A DNA stretch of 64,000 nt from Argyresthia goedartella (lineage: Eukaryota > Arthropoda > Insecta > Lepidoptera > Argyresthiidae): NCBI GenBank assembly GCA_949825045.1, contig OX463809.1:2383501-2447500 (forward strand), given 5' to 3'. Position numbers and translations under genes: made by a program. The notes beneath the pieces are model-generated. The model did no database searches. It was given only the letters and a program-made list of their open reading frames with translations, and was not told the origin of the DNA. Below, in pieces: positions 1 to 13,232 of the stretch (positions are counted from its first letter, which is position 1; every line of letters begins with the position of its first letter).

Positions 1-388
1 CAAATCTCACAAATATAGCACAGTTTTACATACACACCACTCACACATCACTCAGTAGCATCATCAAAATTTTCGTTTGAGCAATTTAAAAACCATCTAA
101 AAACGTCTTTGTCTAAAAAGGGATACTTGTTACAATGCTCAAGATTACATAACTGATAAGACGGCATGGGGTTAATCTTTCCCAACACAGAACTTACTGT
201 TAATAATGTTGTCATTATTTATTATTTGTAATAATGAATATTGTAATATTTGTTAAACACAAACTATTTTTAAAGTGATCTAAAAATCAATTTGTGGGAA
301 TTTCTTTGCTCTTTCCCTCCCACAGTGTTCCAATGTAGAGAAGAGGCAAAAAATGACATTTACTAAGTGTATGTATTTTCACTTTTGT
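1..388 (+). mobile_element. LINE 3' end fragment, same family as the LINE at 38.8-41.95 kb
   Basis: This stretch aligns by eye with the 3' end of the larger LINE (about 41576-41890). Shared blocks include the 'gagcaatttaaaaa' region, 'ggggttaatct', 'gatctaaaaatcaat' and 'ccaatgtagagaagaggc'. It is noncoding or degenerate and 5'-truncated by the window edge. It lies in the Notch intron upstream of the first visible exon. A third tail of the same family lies at about 45195-45295. Confidence 0.75.
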
Positions 389-535
389 AGCAAACGGATA
401 ACTGATATTGGTGTTAAAGCAAATCTTGCTAACAACGCAACATGTCATTGCCCGGAACCCTCCAGAACTAGCGCCATTAAATATCCTATCCTTTCCTTCA
501 AAGAGCATATCCATATTATGTCTGGTAGGGTCAGA

Positions 536-859
536 AAAGGCAACAAATATAATGATCACCAAAATGGATAAATGAACACCAAAAGTTGCAAAAAATATCA
601 GGGCAAAATACTGCGGTAGCTTAGGTGAAGGGTTAAGGGGGAGCGAAGCGAAGCCCCCTTTATCCCTCGTGTTAGGTTGAACATGTAAGAACAACAAAAA
701 ATACTTAAAACATAAACTTAAGTACACAGAACATAAAAAGAAGTTTGGTGATCGTTTATACAAACACAATTTGGTGGACATTCATCCATTCTGGCAGGCA
801 TTTCGATTTTATTGGTAGTAAAATAGGTGCGTTTTTGGTAATCGTTTAAACATAAGCCG
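536..859 (-). mobile_element. Non-autonomous dispersed element with GCTTCGCTTCGC core (copy 1)
   Basis: On the minus strand it reads from a segment ending in 'gattaccaaaaacgc', through the GCTTCGCTTCGC core, to 'ctaccgcagtattttgccc'. Other copies are near 8158-8768, 16998-17335, 26935-27060, 44580-44700, 47665-47815, 51903-52045, 58196-58500 and 62096-62405. No coding capacity is visible. The class (MITE or Helitron-like) cannot be decided from this window. Confidence 0.75.
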
Positions 860-2038
860 TCAGAAAAGTGATAAACTGTGTAAATCGGCAGAAAAAGAAC
901 TGCTAAGAGCAATCTATTTAGCCATATGCCAGTCTCTGATCTGTTCCCATTTGCGGTGGAGCAGCATAAGCAAACCTGATTGAGGTGGAAAGAGCACAAA
1001 GTTCCCTTATCAAGGCTATGCCTAAGAAAGAAATTAAATACCCTACAGACAAGCTGCATAAAGACTCGAAACTTCTAAGTGTACGCGGTCTCTCCGTCCA
1101 TAGATCACTTCAAAGTTTCATACCAATACACACAGTTGGAACGACGAATTCCTAGAATTGCTGTTAAAAGGATAAAGACAGCTTTTGCTCAGAGATTCCC
1201 AGAGTTTTTGCACCCGTTCATTTACAACAAACTACGGAAATCCCCGACCTAGTCAGCGTAACAATGAGGAAAGCTAAGTAAAAAATTAACGATTATCTCC
1301 TGAAATTAAATTACAAATAAGTACATTGAAAATATAATCTAAATCACGGGCTGACTAAGAACTTCGTTACACAACAGTAGTATTTATGATGTTAAAATGA
1401 TGTGTTATTTATTACCTTTTCTTAATAAACACTACTCAACATAGGTAGAGTATTTAACTACACACGTATCATAAACCCTCTTAGCTGCGTCAAAAAACCG
1501 CAAGTTACGACCAGCATAATGATATACTACTTTGTAAAAACTTTTTTCGTTCGTTCGTTTCGACCATAATGTAATATTTTCGACAAATTATGACATTAAA
1601 AAAATCTTATGATATGTGTGTAGATAAACTAGTGTATGTTGTGTAGTGTAGTGTACTGTACATAATTAGGCATTATGACCATAATGTATCAATTTTCGAC
1701 AAATTATGACATTAACAATTTCGAACACCGACGCTCGCCTGCGTGCTGCCCCTAGTTTGTCTGTGAAGTTGGTACTACTGAACAAGCTAAACAAATGCAA
1801 GAGCAGTTATCAATGCCACCATGCCGGTCGAACATGCGGTCCCTGAACACAACAAAGAGAGCTTATGATATGCGTGTAGATAAATTAGGCATTATGTATA
1901 TCAGTCACATTAACAAATTTTGGATTTTTATTTTGACTGAAGAAGAACTTGATGATATGAGATACTACAAGCAAACCCTTTTTGAGGTGGAGTTTTTCTT
2001 ATCGTATTTCCTGTCTTATGATAATTTTCGAACTCCAG
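860..2038. other. Notch intron sequence, no gene seen
   Basis: No supported exon before 2039. A segment at about 1457-1545 is repeated near the other end of the window (63873-63965). A local imperfect duplication around 'gaccataatgta' and 'cgacaaattatgacatt' occurs at about 1561-1600 and 1677-1715. The rest is AT-rich and unrecognised. Confidence 0.5.
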
Positions 2039-5000
2039 GCTTCACCGGCACACAATGCGAGGTGGAGATCGACGAGTGCGCCAACAAACCCTGCCTCAAC
2101 GGCGGAGCATGCTACGACCTTATCAACGCGTTCAAATGCACTTGTGTTATTGGGTAAGCCTTTTGTTTATTACTTGTTTTAGCTAATAACTCCTTCGTCT
2201 GTAGCCTCCAGACGAGATAACTATATATCTACATCTTACATGTATACAACACTGTCCTGTAGCGCAAATGTCACGGGTTCCCGGTGAAGACCATGTATCT
2301 GTCGCAGTTAATTGATTAAATCAGACACTTGACTAACTCTCTAGACCGTTAATTAAAAACCGACACCCTTCAGCTAAGCTACCGCAATGTTTTGCCCTGA
2401 TATAAGCTGTGTAAATCAGCTGTTGTCGTAACGCCATCTTGTTTTCCAGCACGCTGGCTTTCATTAAGACAGATTGTTAAACGTTTTCGAAGATTCTTTA
2501 TTTAAATCAAAATGCTAGTGACTTGGTTAAACGTCGGCATTTAATTAACGGTCTAGAGAGTTAGTTAAGTGTCTGATTTAACCAACCAACTGCGACATAT
2601 CTATATATGAATTTATTTCTAAGAAGCTTTTGAAAGAAGCTAGATGTATGCTTAATTTACACCTCCAGGGCTACTATGATACCCGGCTACAGCTCTCCCG
2701 TCCCTCAACTCTGCTACCCCATATTGGGAAACCATCGTAGTGATACACGTATTCTTATTGACTACAGTTTCACCGGCGCGCGTTGCCAAGTCAACATCGA
2801 CGACTGTGCGTCGAGTCCTTGCAGGAATGGCGGGATTTGTCACGACTCCATCGCCGGGTATACCTGTGAATGTCCTCCTGGCTATACAGGTGAGAATTAA
2901 ACTTGCATTAAGTGACACGGACTACCTTAGACAAAATACAGATTGATCAGTGTCCGATCGAATTGTGACTGGCATCGATGCTATTAATTTATTCATATTG
3001 CCTTTCCATAGCGTCTTGTTTTCTTCTGCAATGCCTTGCACTTGGATACATTCTTGGCGAAAAACCGATCTCAATAGTGAACAGGCTCTCTGTGCTGGAT
3101 GAAAATACTTGTTTCTTACAACACTTGGTCTAGGGGTTAGACGCCTATATGACTGTCTGTAAATTATTTGATGTCGAACCTTGCTCCATCCCCAGGCATG
3201 TCCTGCGAGACGAACATCAATGACTGCTTATCCTCGCCATGCCACCGCGGTGAATGCATCGACGGCGACAATAGCTTCACCTGCAACTGCCACCCAGGGT
3301 ACACGGGCAGAGTGTGCCAGACTCAGATCAACGAGTGCGAGTCTAATCCGTGTCAGTTTGCCGGTAAGTCTAATGCTGACCGTAGATGAATAATTAAAAT
3401 TCTTTGTTTTGTAGCCTTTTTGATGCTGACTCCGAAAAAGGGCGGAAAACAATAAAAATTAAAACAAGCAAAACGTAACTCCTTCGTCACCTCTTTGGTG
3501 AGGATTGGCGGAGATAGAAGCGCGGCAGAAAACTAACTGCAGTGTTCTAAAAACTCCGCGGAGTCGACTTCGAGTAATCACCAAAAAGGCTCCATTGCTT
3601 ACTTGTGGGATTGGCTACTTGTGGTCAAGGAGGTTAAAATTCTTGTAAATTGCAAAAGTACTTCATTCGTCGCACAGATTCGTCGTTCCGGACGCTTAAG
3701 TAACTGGTGATTCGTAACAAAGCTTGGTCAGAATGTTGCAAAGGGAAGGGCACTATGGGGCAGGAGTTAGGCTTTTTTTCGTTAGTGTAGCCTTGCACCG
3801 TGGGGTCTCCTCCCTCCTCTCCACTGTGCTCGGCTTCGGGTTCATAAAGTTGTGACCTAACTATAGTATTCGGGCAGAAAGTGTCCCCGGTACAGCAACA
3901 AGGTTTGCATTGCCAACGCCAAGCAAAAATGGTTCAATTTTGGTCACAGCGAAAAAAGTATGATTATAAAAGAGACATGATTACAATGCCATAATAAAAA
4001 GTACGAAAAAAAAAAACTTTTTCGCCCATCCCATTGGTCCACTCCCACCGAAAGGGCCAACAGTATTCAAATTCGGAAACTAAACTTGAAATTATTTATC
4101 TTCCCCAGGCCACTGCGAGGATCTAATCGACGGGTACCAGTGTCGCTGCAAGCCTGGCACTTCTGGACGCAACTGTGAGATCAACGTCAACGAGTGCTAC
4201 TCCAACCCATGCAGGAACGGAGCTACATGCATCGACGGGATCAACAGGTAAGGGAAATCATTGTTTTGTTTATTGCATATGTGCACAATGCAGTAGCAGA
4301 GCTCGCGCCGAACATCTAGTAAGCTCTGAAGTTGCCGCGTTGCGCGTCGCAATGACGTTAAACAGTGACAAACAAAGGCAAGAAACCTAAGCAATTGACG
4401 GCGCGGCGACTTCAGAGCTATACTATCTGCCAAATAAAGTGGTAATAGAGGTCATTCACAATAACGCTTGCCATACAAACCTATCGCAAACTAGCAAGAC
4501 AAGAAAATATTTTATTAGATTTAAGATTTTTACAAATCATTTTTCGACCTCAAAGCTATTATGAATGGCGCGTTCACTACCAGTGTACGCACGCTGTGTA
4601 AGAACGGCCAGAAGAAACTCCAGAGGAATCGTATATTTTGTACTTTTCTTTTAATTTTTAAGGAATCATACATAAGTCATAAGTACAATCTTTCCACTGA
4701 TTTGGAACAACAGTTGACCAGACTTTTTTATCATCTAAGTAATCATTTATCGTATAGTAGGCCTTTGAACATAACATATTTTTAATTTTAGTTTTTAATT
4801 GGGAATCGGACAGATTTACAATGTCATCGCATTGTACCACGATAGTAAGCGATACCAGTTTTGCGATGGGTTGTATGGTAAGCGACAGAATTAGCGATAC
4901 ATAAAGGGGTTTTTGGTGAAGGTCCTTCATGGTGTGATTGACCGCTATTGCCACATTTGGTAGGTAGTATAACTAGATGTTTGACGCGAACTGTAAAAAC

Positions 5001-8000
5001 CATTAACTTTTGAACATTTTAACTTTATTCTAACAGCATCATGAGACGTACAGTACACACATACCAGCCTACTTTAGACTAATGCTGGGTATAGACCTAA
5101 GTTGTTCCATTGCTTTGGTTTCCAGGTACAAGTACAATACTTTGTTTCCCTAATACCTTAACGATACCATCCTTGGGGCTTGGCTTTCCTTGTTATTTTT
5201 TACACAAAATTTCTAATGTGTGTATCAGTATAAATTTCATTGTTCTCCATTTTGGTTTATTTTTGAGTTTTCGTAGTAGTTGTTTTGATTATATTTCTAA
5301 ACACCTTTCTTCTTTCCTTACACGCATCAGCAATTACTACGAGTAAGTTCCCTTTGGTGAAATAAGCATGTCTTTATTTTAGTAATCCTAGCACAGTCAG
5401 TTGTCTTCTCTCTCTGGTACATGAGGCGTGCATATAGAGTGTGAGCGGGAAATCAACCATACGGTTTATTTGACCAGGCTGTGCAAAATAGGCAACGTTG
5501 AAAACAACCTTTTGCATGATTATGGCATGGTTTTGTTGAATTTTCGATTGATATTTCTTCTAGGGCCCGAGACTTTTATCAAACACGGTTAATAATACTG
5601 TATCGATTGCTTCCAAGGGCGTAAAATGCCGTATTTATTTGCCTTATCGGTGGCGCCTATTTTGTTTGCAGACTGACCGCCAAAAATGGCATTTTGCGCC
5701 CTTATTCAACCGATACACTATTGCTTTTCGTGTTGTCTAAGAGACTTAGGCCCCTGTTTTATTATTTCGTATCAAACAGACAGTTCATTTTAACTGGAAT
5801 AAAACTGTTTGGTTACAGCATTCTTCTAGTTTTTCTATAGTTTTTCGAGAATTCATCTCGGGGTTTCTTCGAGTAACCTATTCTATCATTCTGTTCTCTG
5901 TAGTATACCGCTTGAATGTACATCTCTGCTCCATTCAGATACTCATGCGAGTGTATCCCCGGCTTCACCGGCCAACACTGCGAGACCAACATCAACGAAT
6001 GTTTGTCCAGCCCCTGCGCCAACGGAGGGAAGTGCATCGACAGAATCAACGGGTTCCGGTGTGAGTGTCCCAGAGGATACTATGACGCAAGGTTCGTATT
6101 TTAATGGACGACATAATAATAACTATTTTCTGGAGTTAAAGATGCTCCATAAAACCCGTAAGTGCGAGTGAGATAGACCGTCAAAAATTACCGCCATAGG
6201 ACACAAATGCTGCTGCGCCGAGTATAGCTTTTCATGTATCCCAAATGAACCTCTTATTGGATATAAAGTAGTTAATGTGTGTCCTCTTTATTCTGGGTAA
6301 TTTGGCTATATATAGTAGGTGGAGACTTGTTATTAGCTCGTTAGCTATCTGTTATTTCAAATTGTCTAATCTATTATAGCTGTTAGTCCCAAAACCAATA
6401 AATAAATAATAAAATAATAAAAAAACAGCTGAATTGGTCGGTAGTAGCATAGGAAAGGTACAAACAACCAATCATCCTGATAAGCTATGATGCTACTTAC
6501 TTACTTACTTACTTACTTTTGATTTATTACTATTCATCGTTATTCAGTTCTAAAGCAATGAAGGCTTGATGTTGCTGTGCTTAATTAATATTTCTTGTCT
6601 TTTTTATCTAGATGTCTGTCAGACGTCGACGAATGCGCCTCGAATCCGTGCATCAACGGAGGCTCGTGCGAGGACGGAGTCAACCAGTTCATCTGCCACT
6701 GCTTGCCTGGATACGGAGGTAAGGAATACTATCAACGATTAGGAATAACGGAGAAATCTTCGTCATCATCATCATCATGCTCAACCCTCATCAACCCACT
6801 GCTGGGCACAGGCCTCTTCTCTATAGCGCCAACCCCTACGGTCCTGTGCCAACAGCATCCATTAAGATCCTGTGGGCTTTAGTATATCGTCGGACCATCG
6901 GGCAGGTGGACTGCCCACTGGCCTTGTCGCTCCCCGTGGCCACCACTCCGTGACTGCTTTGGTCCAGCGTCCGTCTTCCCGTCTAGCCAGGTGTCCCGCC
7001 CATCTCCACCTCAGTCCCGTTATCCGCTTCCCTACATTTTCGACCTTCGTCTTCCGTCGGATTTTGGAGAAGTCTTAACAAATCTGAATAAAGATTTGAC
7101 TGCGATGTGGTCCACATAGATCGGGGTATAGTGTAGAACTGGGAATCCGGTAAAATTGTTACAAAAGAGGACCGATCACTTCTGTACAGCCGGCGTCCCG
7201 CATCATCATCAATCTAGAATCTAGATAGACAGATGGAAAATACCGATTTTCAAAATCGGCTCAGCCGTTTCAAGGCCATCAGTTTTTTCATAGCTGCCAC
7301 TCAACTACCGGATTCTAAAGCACAATTTTGGTTCCCAGGTCAAAGATGTGAGCGTGACATCGATGAGTGCAGCTCAAACCCTTGCCAGCACGGCGGGACC
7401 TGCCACGACCGACTCAACGCGTACAAGTGTGATTGCGTGCTTGGATTCACTGGTAAGGTCTTCATTATATTGATAAGTTTTACTGTAATGAAACCGGAAC
7501 GAATTTTGCTAATCGGACAGATGGCGAAAGATACTTTTTTCGAAAAGGACGATTTGCGAGTTGCTTGAAAAGATATGGCATGACAACTTGCGAAAGGGAC
7601 GGAATGCTACTAAAATGTCTAATTTATTGAATCTATTTGTTAAATATTGTCTTGTCTTCATTCAAGTCACTATAACTCTTGTTTTTTATATGATTTGTGT
7701 GCAGTGCAATAAAGACATTCTGAAATTAGTTATAAGCAAAAGGGCTTGTCTATATCAGAACTATATCAACAGTTTTAATTTTTTAAGTTATAGTTACAGT
7801 TTTTGAAAAAATAACTCTATGAGTTATGACGTCACAACACAAAGTTTGCATACACGAACTGACGAACAAAAAAGTTTTTTGACAGTTATTAAAATGTATC
7901 TATTGACATCCCTTGGTATAAATAGCATTCAAACAGAGAAAGGGACTGGCAATGGCGGTGCAAGGTTCATTTAGGTTCATTTGAGCGAGACGGGGCGTGA

Positions 8001-11000
8001 AGAGCGAGACGGAGCGTGAAGTCTGAGCGAGATGCAAACAGTAGCGCCGCCATCGCCAGTCCCTTTCTTTTAAGGGGAAGAAAACTGTCAAAGTAGTTCC
8101 ACTACGGCGCTAACAAACACAGAGTAACCAACAAATTAATCACAGAGTAAGTAAGGGCTTATGTTTCAACGATCAGCAAATATACACCCATTTTACTACC
8201 AATAAATTCGAAACGACCGCCAGAATTTGTAAACGACCACCAAATTATGTTTGGATAAATAATCACCAAACTTCTTTTTATGTTTTGTGTACTTAAGTTT
8301 ATGTTTTAAGTATTTTTTGTTTTTTTTTAACTTTGTTTATTCAATAAATAAATAAATTACATTAGTTAACACAGTAACCATGTGCTGAAACCACTAGATT
8401 TAAGTGCGACATGGTGAGATCGCTTAACTACTCGACGGTAAGTACTTTGGATACTTTAGAAACAATGTCTACATAATATCTACATATCTACTATCTATGA
8501 CTATAGCTATCTATGTATACATTGCTACAATTGCACTTTATTTTAAACATAACGGGAAAAGTAATATGATTTTAAGATAAATTTTCTCTTGAATATATTA
8601 TTGTTCTTACATGTTCAAACTAACACGAAGGATAAAGGGGGCTTCGCTTCGCTCACCCCTTTACCCTACACCTAAGCTTTCGCACTATTTTGCCCTGATA
8701 TTTTCTGCAACTTTTGGTGATTATTTACCCATTTTGGGTAGGAAAAAATAGGTGGTCATTTAAATTGTTCTCGTAAGTTAGTACAAGCAGAGTCAGAATG
8801 GGATTAATTAATTGGCAATATCCATACAACTTTGCGGTTGGCAATGTTAGACAAATTACCTGTGCCCTCTACCAAAAAAAATTATTGAAAAAGTTGGGCC
8901 ACGCGACTGCAACGCGACTGCTACTCCCCAAACAAAAAGTTTGCATGAAACTTTTTTTCCAGCTGTTTATGCCTCGTAGCGGCACAGCTCCGGTGTGCGG
9001 AAGGCCTCAATACTGAATATTTGCAGGTGTCAACTGCGAGACGAACATCGACGACTGCGCCGGCAACCCGTGCCTGCACGGCGGCTCCTGCATCGACCTC
9101 GTGAACGGCTACCGGTGCGTGTGCAGTCCGCCCCACTCCGGACTCAACTGCGAGAACACGCTCGACCCGTGCTCGCCCAACCAGTAAGCGAGACCATGCA
9201 GACTACAACTTTTCATAAACACCAACTTTTATATACAGACACTTACGTTACTTCTGGCCCCACATTAGGATACTCTGAGGCTGGGGAACCAAAAACAGTG
9301 ACGTCACACAAAAACAAAAACTAGCGCCGTCCAGCGTAGCATTGCGGAGCTCGGCCCTTTTACCAAATATTAGTATTTGTTATTATTTGGTGCTATTATT
9401 TTTTCATATTTTTTAAATTAATGACTTTCTTTCTTTCTTTAAACATCCAAGACCTGGGGATTTTCCCTTTATTCCCTGCAGGGGATCGAACCTGCATAGC
9501 TGCTGCAAGCGCACAGTAAGCAACAAAGCATGATATGAGGGAATTTTCACATGGTGAATGTGCCGAGTAATGAGCAACTATCATATCCTTTTAAAGGGAT
9601 ATTTTACATAGCGTTATAAAGAGCGGGGCAAGCAACTCGAGTGTTACATTGGAACTTTAAAAAACTACCTCTAGATGGACTAGATCTTGTGTCAAATTAT
9701 TGGACACAACATGTAGACCGATTAGTGATGATAAACATTGCTTCTAGCCCCACACTGGGATACACTGTGTCATTAGAACCAGAAACAGCGACGTCACACA
9801 CAAGTAAAAATCCAAGACCTGGGTTTTTTTTATCTTTACCCCCAGCCGGGAATCGAACCCGGGACCTCTTACATGGTAGGCAGAGCTACAACCGCTGCGC
9901 CACAGAGATCGTCAAATGAGAAAGAAGAAAGTAATATATATTGAGAGTCAAATGCAAAGAAATATTCCTTTCTTAATTCTTAAAAGCAACCTCACTCAAC
10001 CCCTCAGATGCCGTCACGGCGGCCGCTGCTTCGCCGAGGCGTCGTACGCAGAGTTCACCTGCCAGTGTCCAGCGGGCTGGAGCGGCGCGCTCTGCGCACG
10101 CGACGTCGACGAGTGCGCGGTGACGGCGCCCTGCCACAACGAGGCCACGTGCCTCAATACCGATGGAGGGTACGAGTGTATCTGTGCCAGGGGCTATGAA
10201 GGGAAGCACTGTGCTGTGAACACGGATGATTGCGCTTCTTGTGAGTATCTATGATCTTCATCATCATCATCAGCCTATCAGGGAACCACCTGCTGAGTAT
10301 AAGCCTCCTCATAAGCACTCGACCCGGTCCCGAGCAACCCGGGTCCACTGCTCTCCTTGCTGACCATCTGGCAGGTGGTCTGCCGACTGATCTTTGCCAA
10401 GAGGCGGGCCGCCACTCGGTTGCCGATCTGATCCATCTGCCTTGCCAAGTGTCCTGCCCACTTCCTCTTGAGCCGCATTGTCCGTTTAGAATAAAATTAT
10501 AAAATTATAGATCGTCATATAATTTTATTGCTTGTAAAATATCTACTTAATAAAATGGTAACGACTGAAATAGTGAGGTTGAGTCCCTCGCTGCTCTCGG
10601 GACTATAATGTTGAACACATTTGTTGAATACTCTGCACTTACTCAACGAGATAAATATATGGAGCTTATAGAATTGCCTTTACAGTGGGAGCAGTTAATA
10701 GCGCTGAGAATATTCAAACATTTCGGAAGTACCTGCAAGCTGTAGGAGTTATGACAATTCACACGCAAAAACAATCGTAATTTCACCTTAACAACAGCAT
10801 ATCCTCACACCTTTTGACATTAACCTTCACTATAATGAAATGTTGTTCTGCAGTCCCCTGCCAGAACGGCGCGACCTGCCTGGACAGCATCGGCGACTAC
10901 AACTGCGTGTGCGCAAGCGGGTTCGCGGGCAAGCACTGCGAGATCGACGTCGACGAGTGCCAGTCGCGGCCCTGCATGAACGGCGCTACTTGCAACCAGG

Positions 11001-13232
11001 TATTAATAACTCAAAAAACTCCATAACCGCAATTATATTAATTTTCTAAAGAAAACGATCTAGACACTCAAGAAACTCGTTTGAAGTTTAGCCGCACTTT
11101 GCGATCTTTCTGAACAATCTACGTAAGTAAACTAGACATGCACGGAGCGGTGACTATGAACAGGCCTTCGAGTCGCGTAATAAAACTCGAATAGTATCTC
11201 GATTGCTCACAAGGGTCTCAAATGCCATATTTGACTTGTCGTGGACGCTTCTTTTGTTTTGGAGACTGACTACCTAATACGGCATTTGGCGCCTTTGGGA
11301 GCCATCGATACACTATTGCTATTCGAGTTTTATTACGCGCCTCGAGGGCCTGGTTATTCTCGGCTCCTGGCAGTGTCAATTACTCAGTTCTTTTTCGCTT
11401 TTTACTCGAGTCAGTCCCTATTAGTTGAACGTTCACGAGAAGAACATCACATTCTCATGTTTCTTTCAATAGCAATTTTGGGACACGGATGATCACGTTT
11501 ATCTCTTGCCTCTAGCTTGCGGGTAACCAAGTATAAAGGATTAGTCCCATTTACTGCGGAAATTCTGTCCCGGGATAGAACATCACGTCGCCAGTACCGC
11601 ACCTCATAGGTCTAGAGGTGCAAGGTAAATATCTATATATGTTTTATCCCTCCCCAGTATGTGGCCTCCTACACCTGCACGTGTCCTCTCGGTTTCTCCG
11701 GCATCAACTGTCAGACGAACGACCAGGATTGCACCGAGTCCAGCTGCATGAACGGCGGCAGCTGCATCGACGGGATTAACTCTTACAACTGCTCTTGTCC
11801 GCTGGGGTAAATGGCAAACATAATATCTACTCCTACGATGGCTCATGTATGCTTGGTTAAGCAACTAACAAAGAAATTGGGGACATAGTGGCCACTCGTG
11901 TTAGAACTGCAATACAGTTGGACACATCCGGGTCAAAAAGTAGCTTTGCATCGTGTCAGTACATTAATAAATTAGGGTGAACTCGCAAAACAGTTCCTGT
12001 CTGTAAGTTTGTCTTATGGCTGTAATAAAATTGGACATATGGTAACGGAGATTCAAGTTAGGTTCACATTGATATTCATATTAGTATGTGTCTCCTTTTT
12101 AACTAGTGTACTTAACTTTTTATTGTTTTCCTGAAAAGATCTGTCTAAATATTGCATTTAATAATCTACCTATCGCCACGCCTATTGTGGGAGCCACTAC
12201 TAATGATAACCGACGCTGTAATTTCTGGAAAATAAATACAATGAAATATTTTTTATGGGGTCAATTCATATAACATGATCAACAACGCTTGTATAAGCGT
12301 TCTTGATCACTGGGTTATGATTAGGACATCCATTCTCAGCATACCGAAATGGTGCAAGAATTTTATCTATCCAAGATGATGAAAGATGCGAATTTAAGGA
12401 GTCATGCATTAATTATCTAATGCCACATCTCCACAGCTACACGGGCTCCAACTGCCAGTTCCGGATCAACATGTGCGACAGTTCACCCTGCGCCAACGCA
12501 GCGACCTGCCACGACCACGTGACACACTACTCCTGCCACTGTCCGTACGGCCACGCCGGGAAGCGCTGTGAATCCTTTGTTGATTGGTGAGTCTGCTTCT
12601 TCTTCTTTTCTTAATCTCGACTTAATGGCGACTTATCTACGTTGAAGCAAGTTTTGCAAGTATCAAAGATATTTGTGATCTCTTTTGAAATTAACGTAGT
12701 CGATAGTTAATATCTTCCCAGGTTGTCAAGTAATTTTTACGGGCGCGAGAACTTATGGGGCATTTCTTTCACTGACCCATAAGTTCTCGCGTCCGCTAAA
12801 AGTACTTGTCTACCTGGGCAGGCATCAACTCTTGACTACGTTAATATAGTAAATAAAACATATTAATTCACAAGGTGACTCCAATTTACACATGTAGATC
12901 CAACCTTCCTGCCCCCTTAGCCCAGTGGCATTCACGTGATACTTTGCACGGCAAACGTCAAATCGCATACGCAGTTAGCGAATGCAACTCCGCTACGGGG
13001 GGCGATTTCATTTGGTCTCGACGAAACTGGTAGAACTAGAAGCAATACTAGTGTAAATCTCAGGCCTGTATGTAAATCTCAATACGTCCCAGGTGCGAGA
13101 ACAATCCGTGCGAGAACGGCGCGACGTGCTCACAGAAGGGCCCGCACTACACCTGCACGTGCGCACCGGGCTGGTCCGGCAAGCTGTGCGACGTCGAGAT
13201 GGTGTCCTGTAACGATGCGTCTCTTAGGAAGG
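2039..13232 (+). CDS. N: Notch exons for EGF13-29 (extracellular)
   Basis: Thirteen exons encode the end of EGF12, then EGF13 through the start of EGF29. Each unit has six cysteines and most have the calcium-binding start (D/N)-x-(D/N)-E/D-C. O-glucose consensus C-x-S-x-P-C is visible in EGF14-20 (for example CASSPC, CLSSPC, CESNPC). O-fucose consensus C-x4-S/T-C is visible in many, such as CINGGSC, CQHGGTC and CQNGATC. EGF13 and EGF14 (CLNGGAC, CRNGGIC) lack the fucose Ser/Thr. EGF24-29, the region hit by Abruptex alleles in Drosophila, falls in the exons from 10008 to 13651. Introns are short to moderate and full of repeats. Confidence 0.93.

Noticed and set aside
6719..6880. Notch exon 6612-6718 reading on into 6880
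   Set aside because: A clean GTAAGG donor at 6719 is in phase with the next EGF exon; the continuation is LINE sequence.
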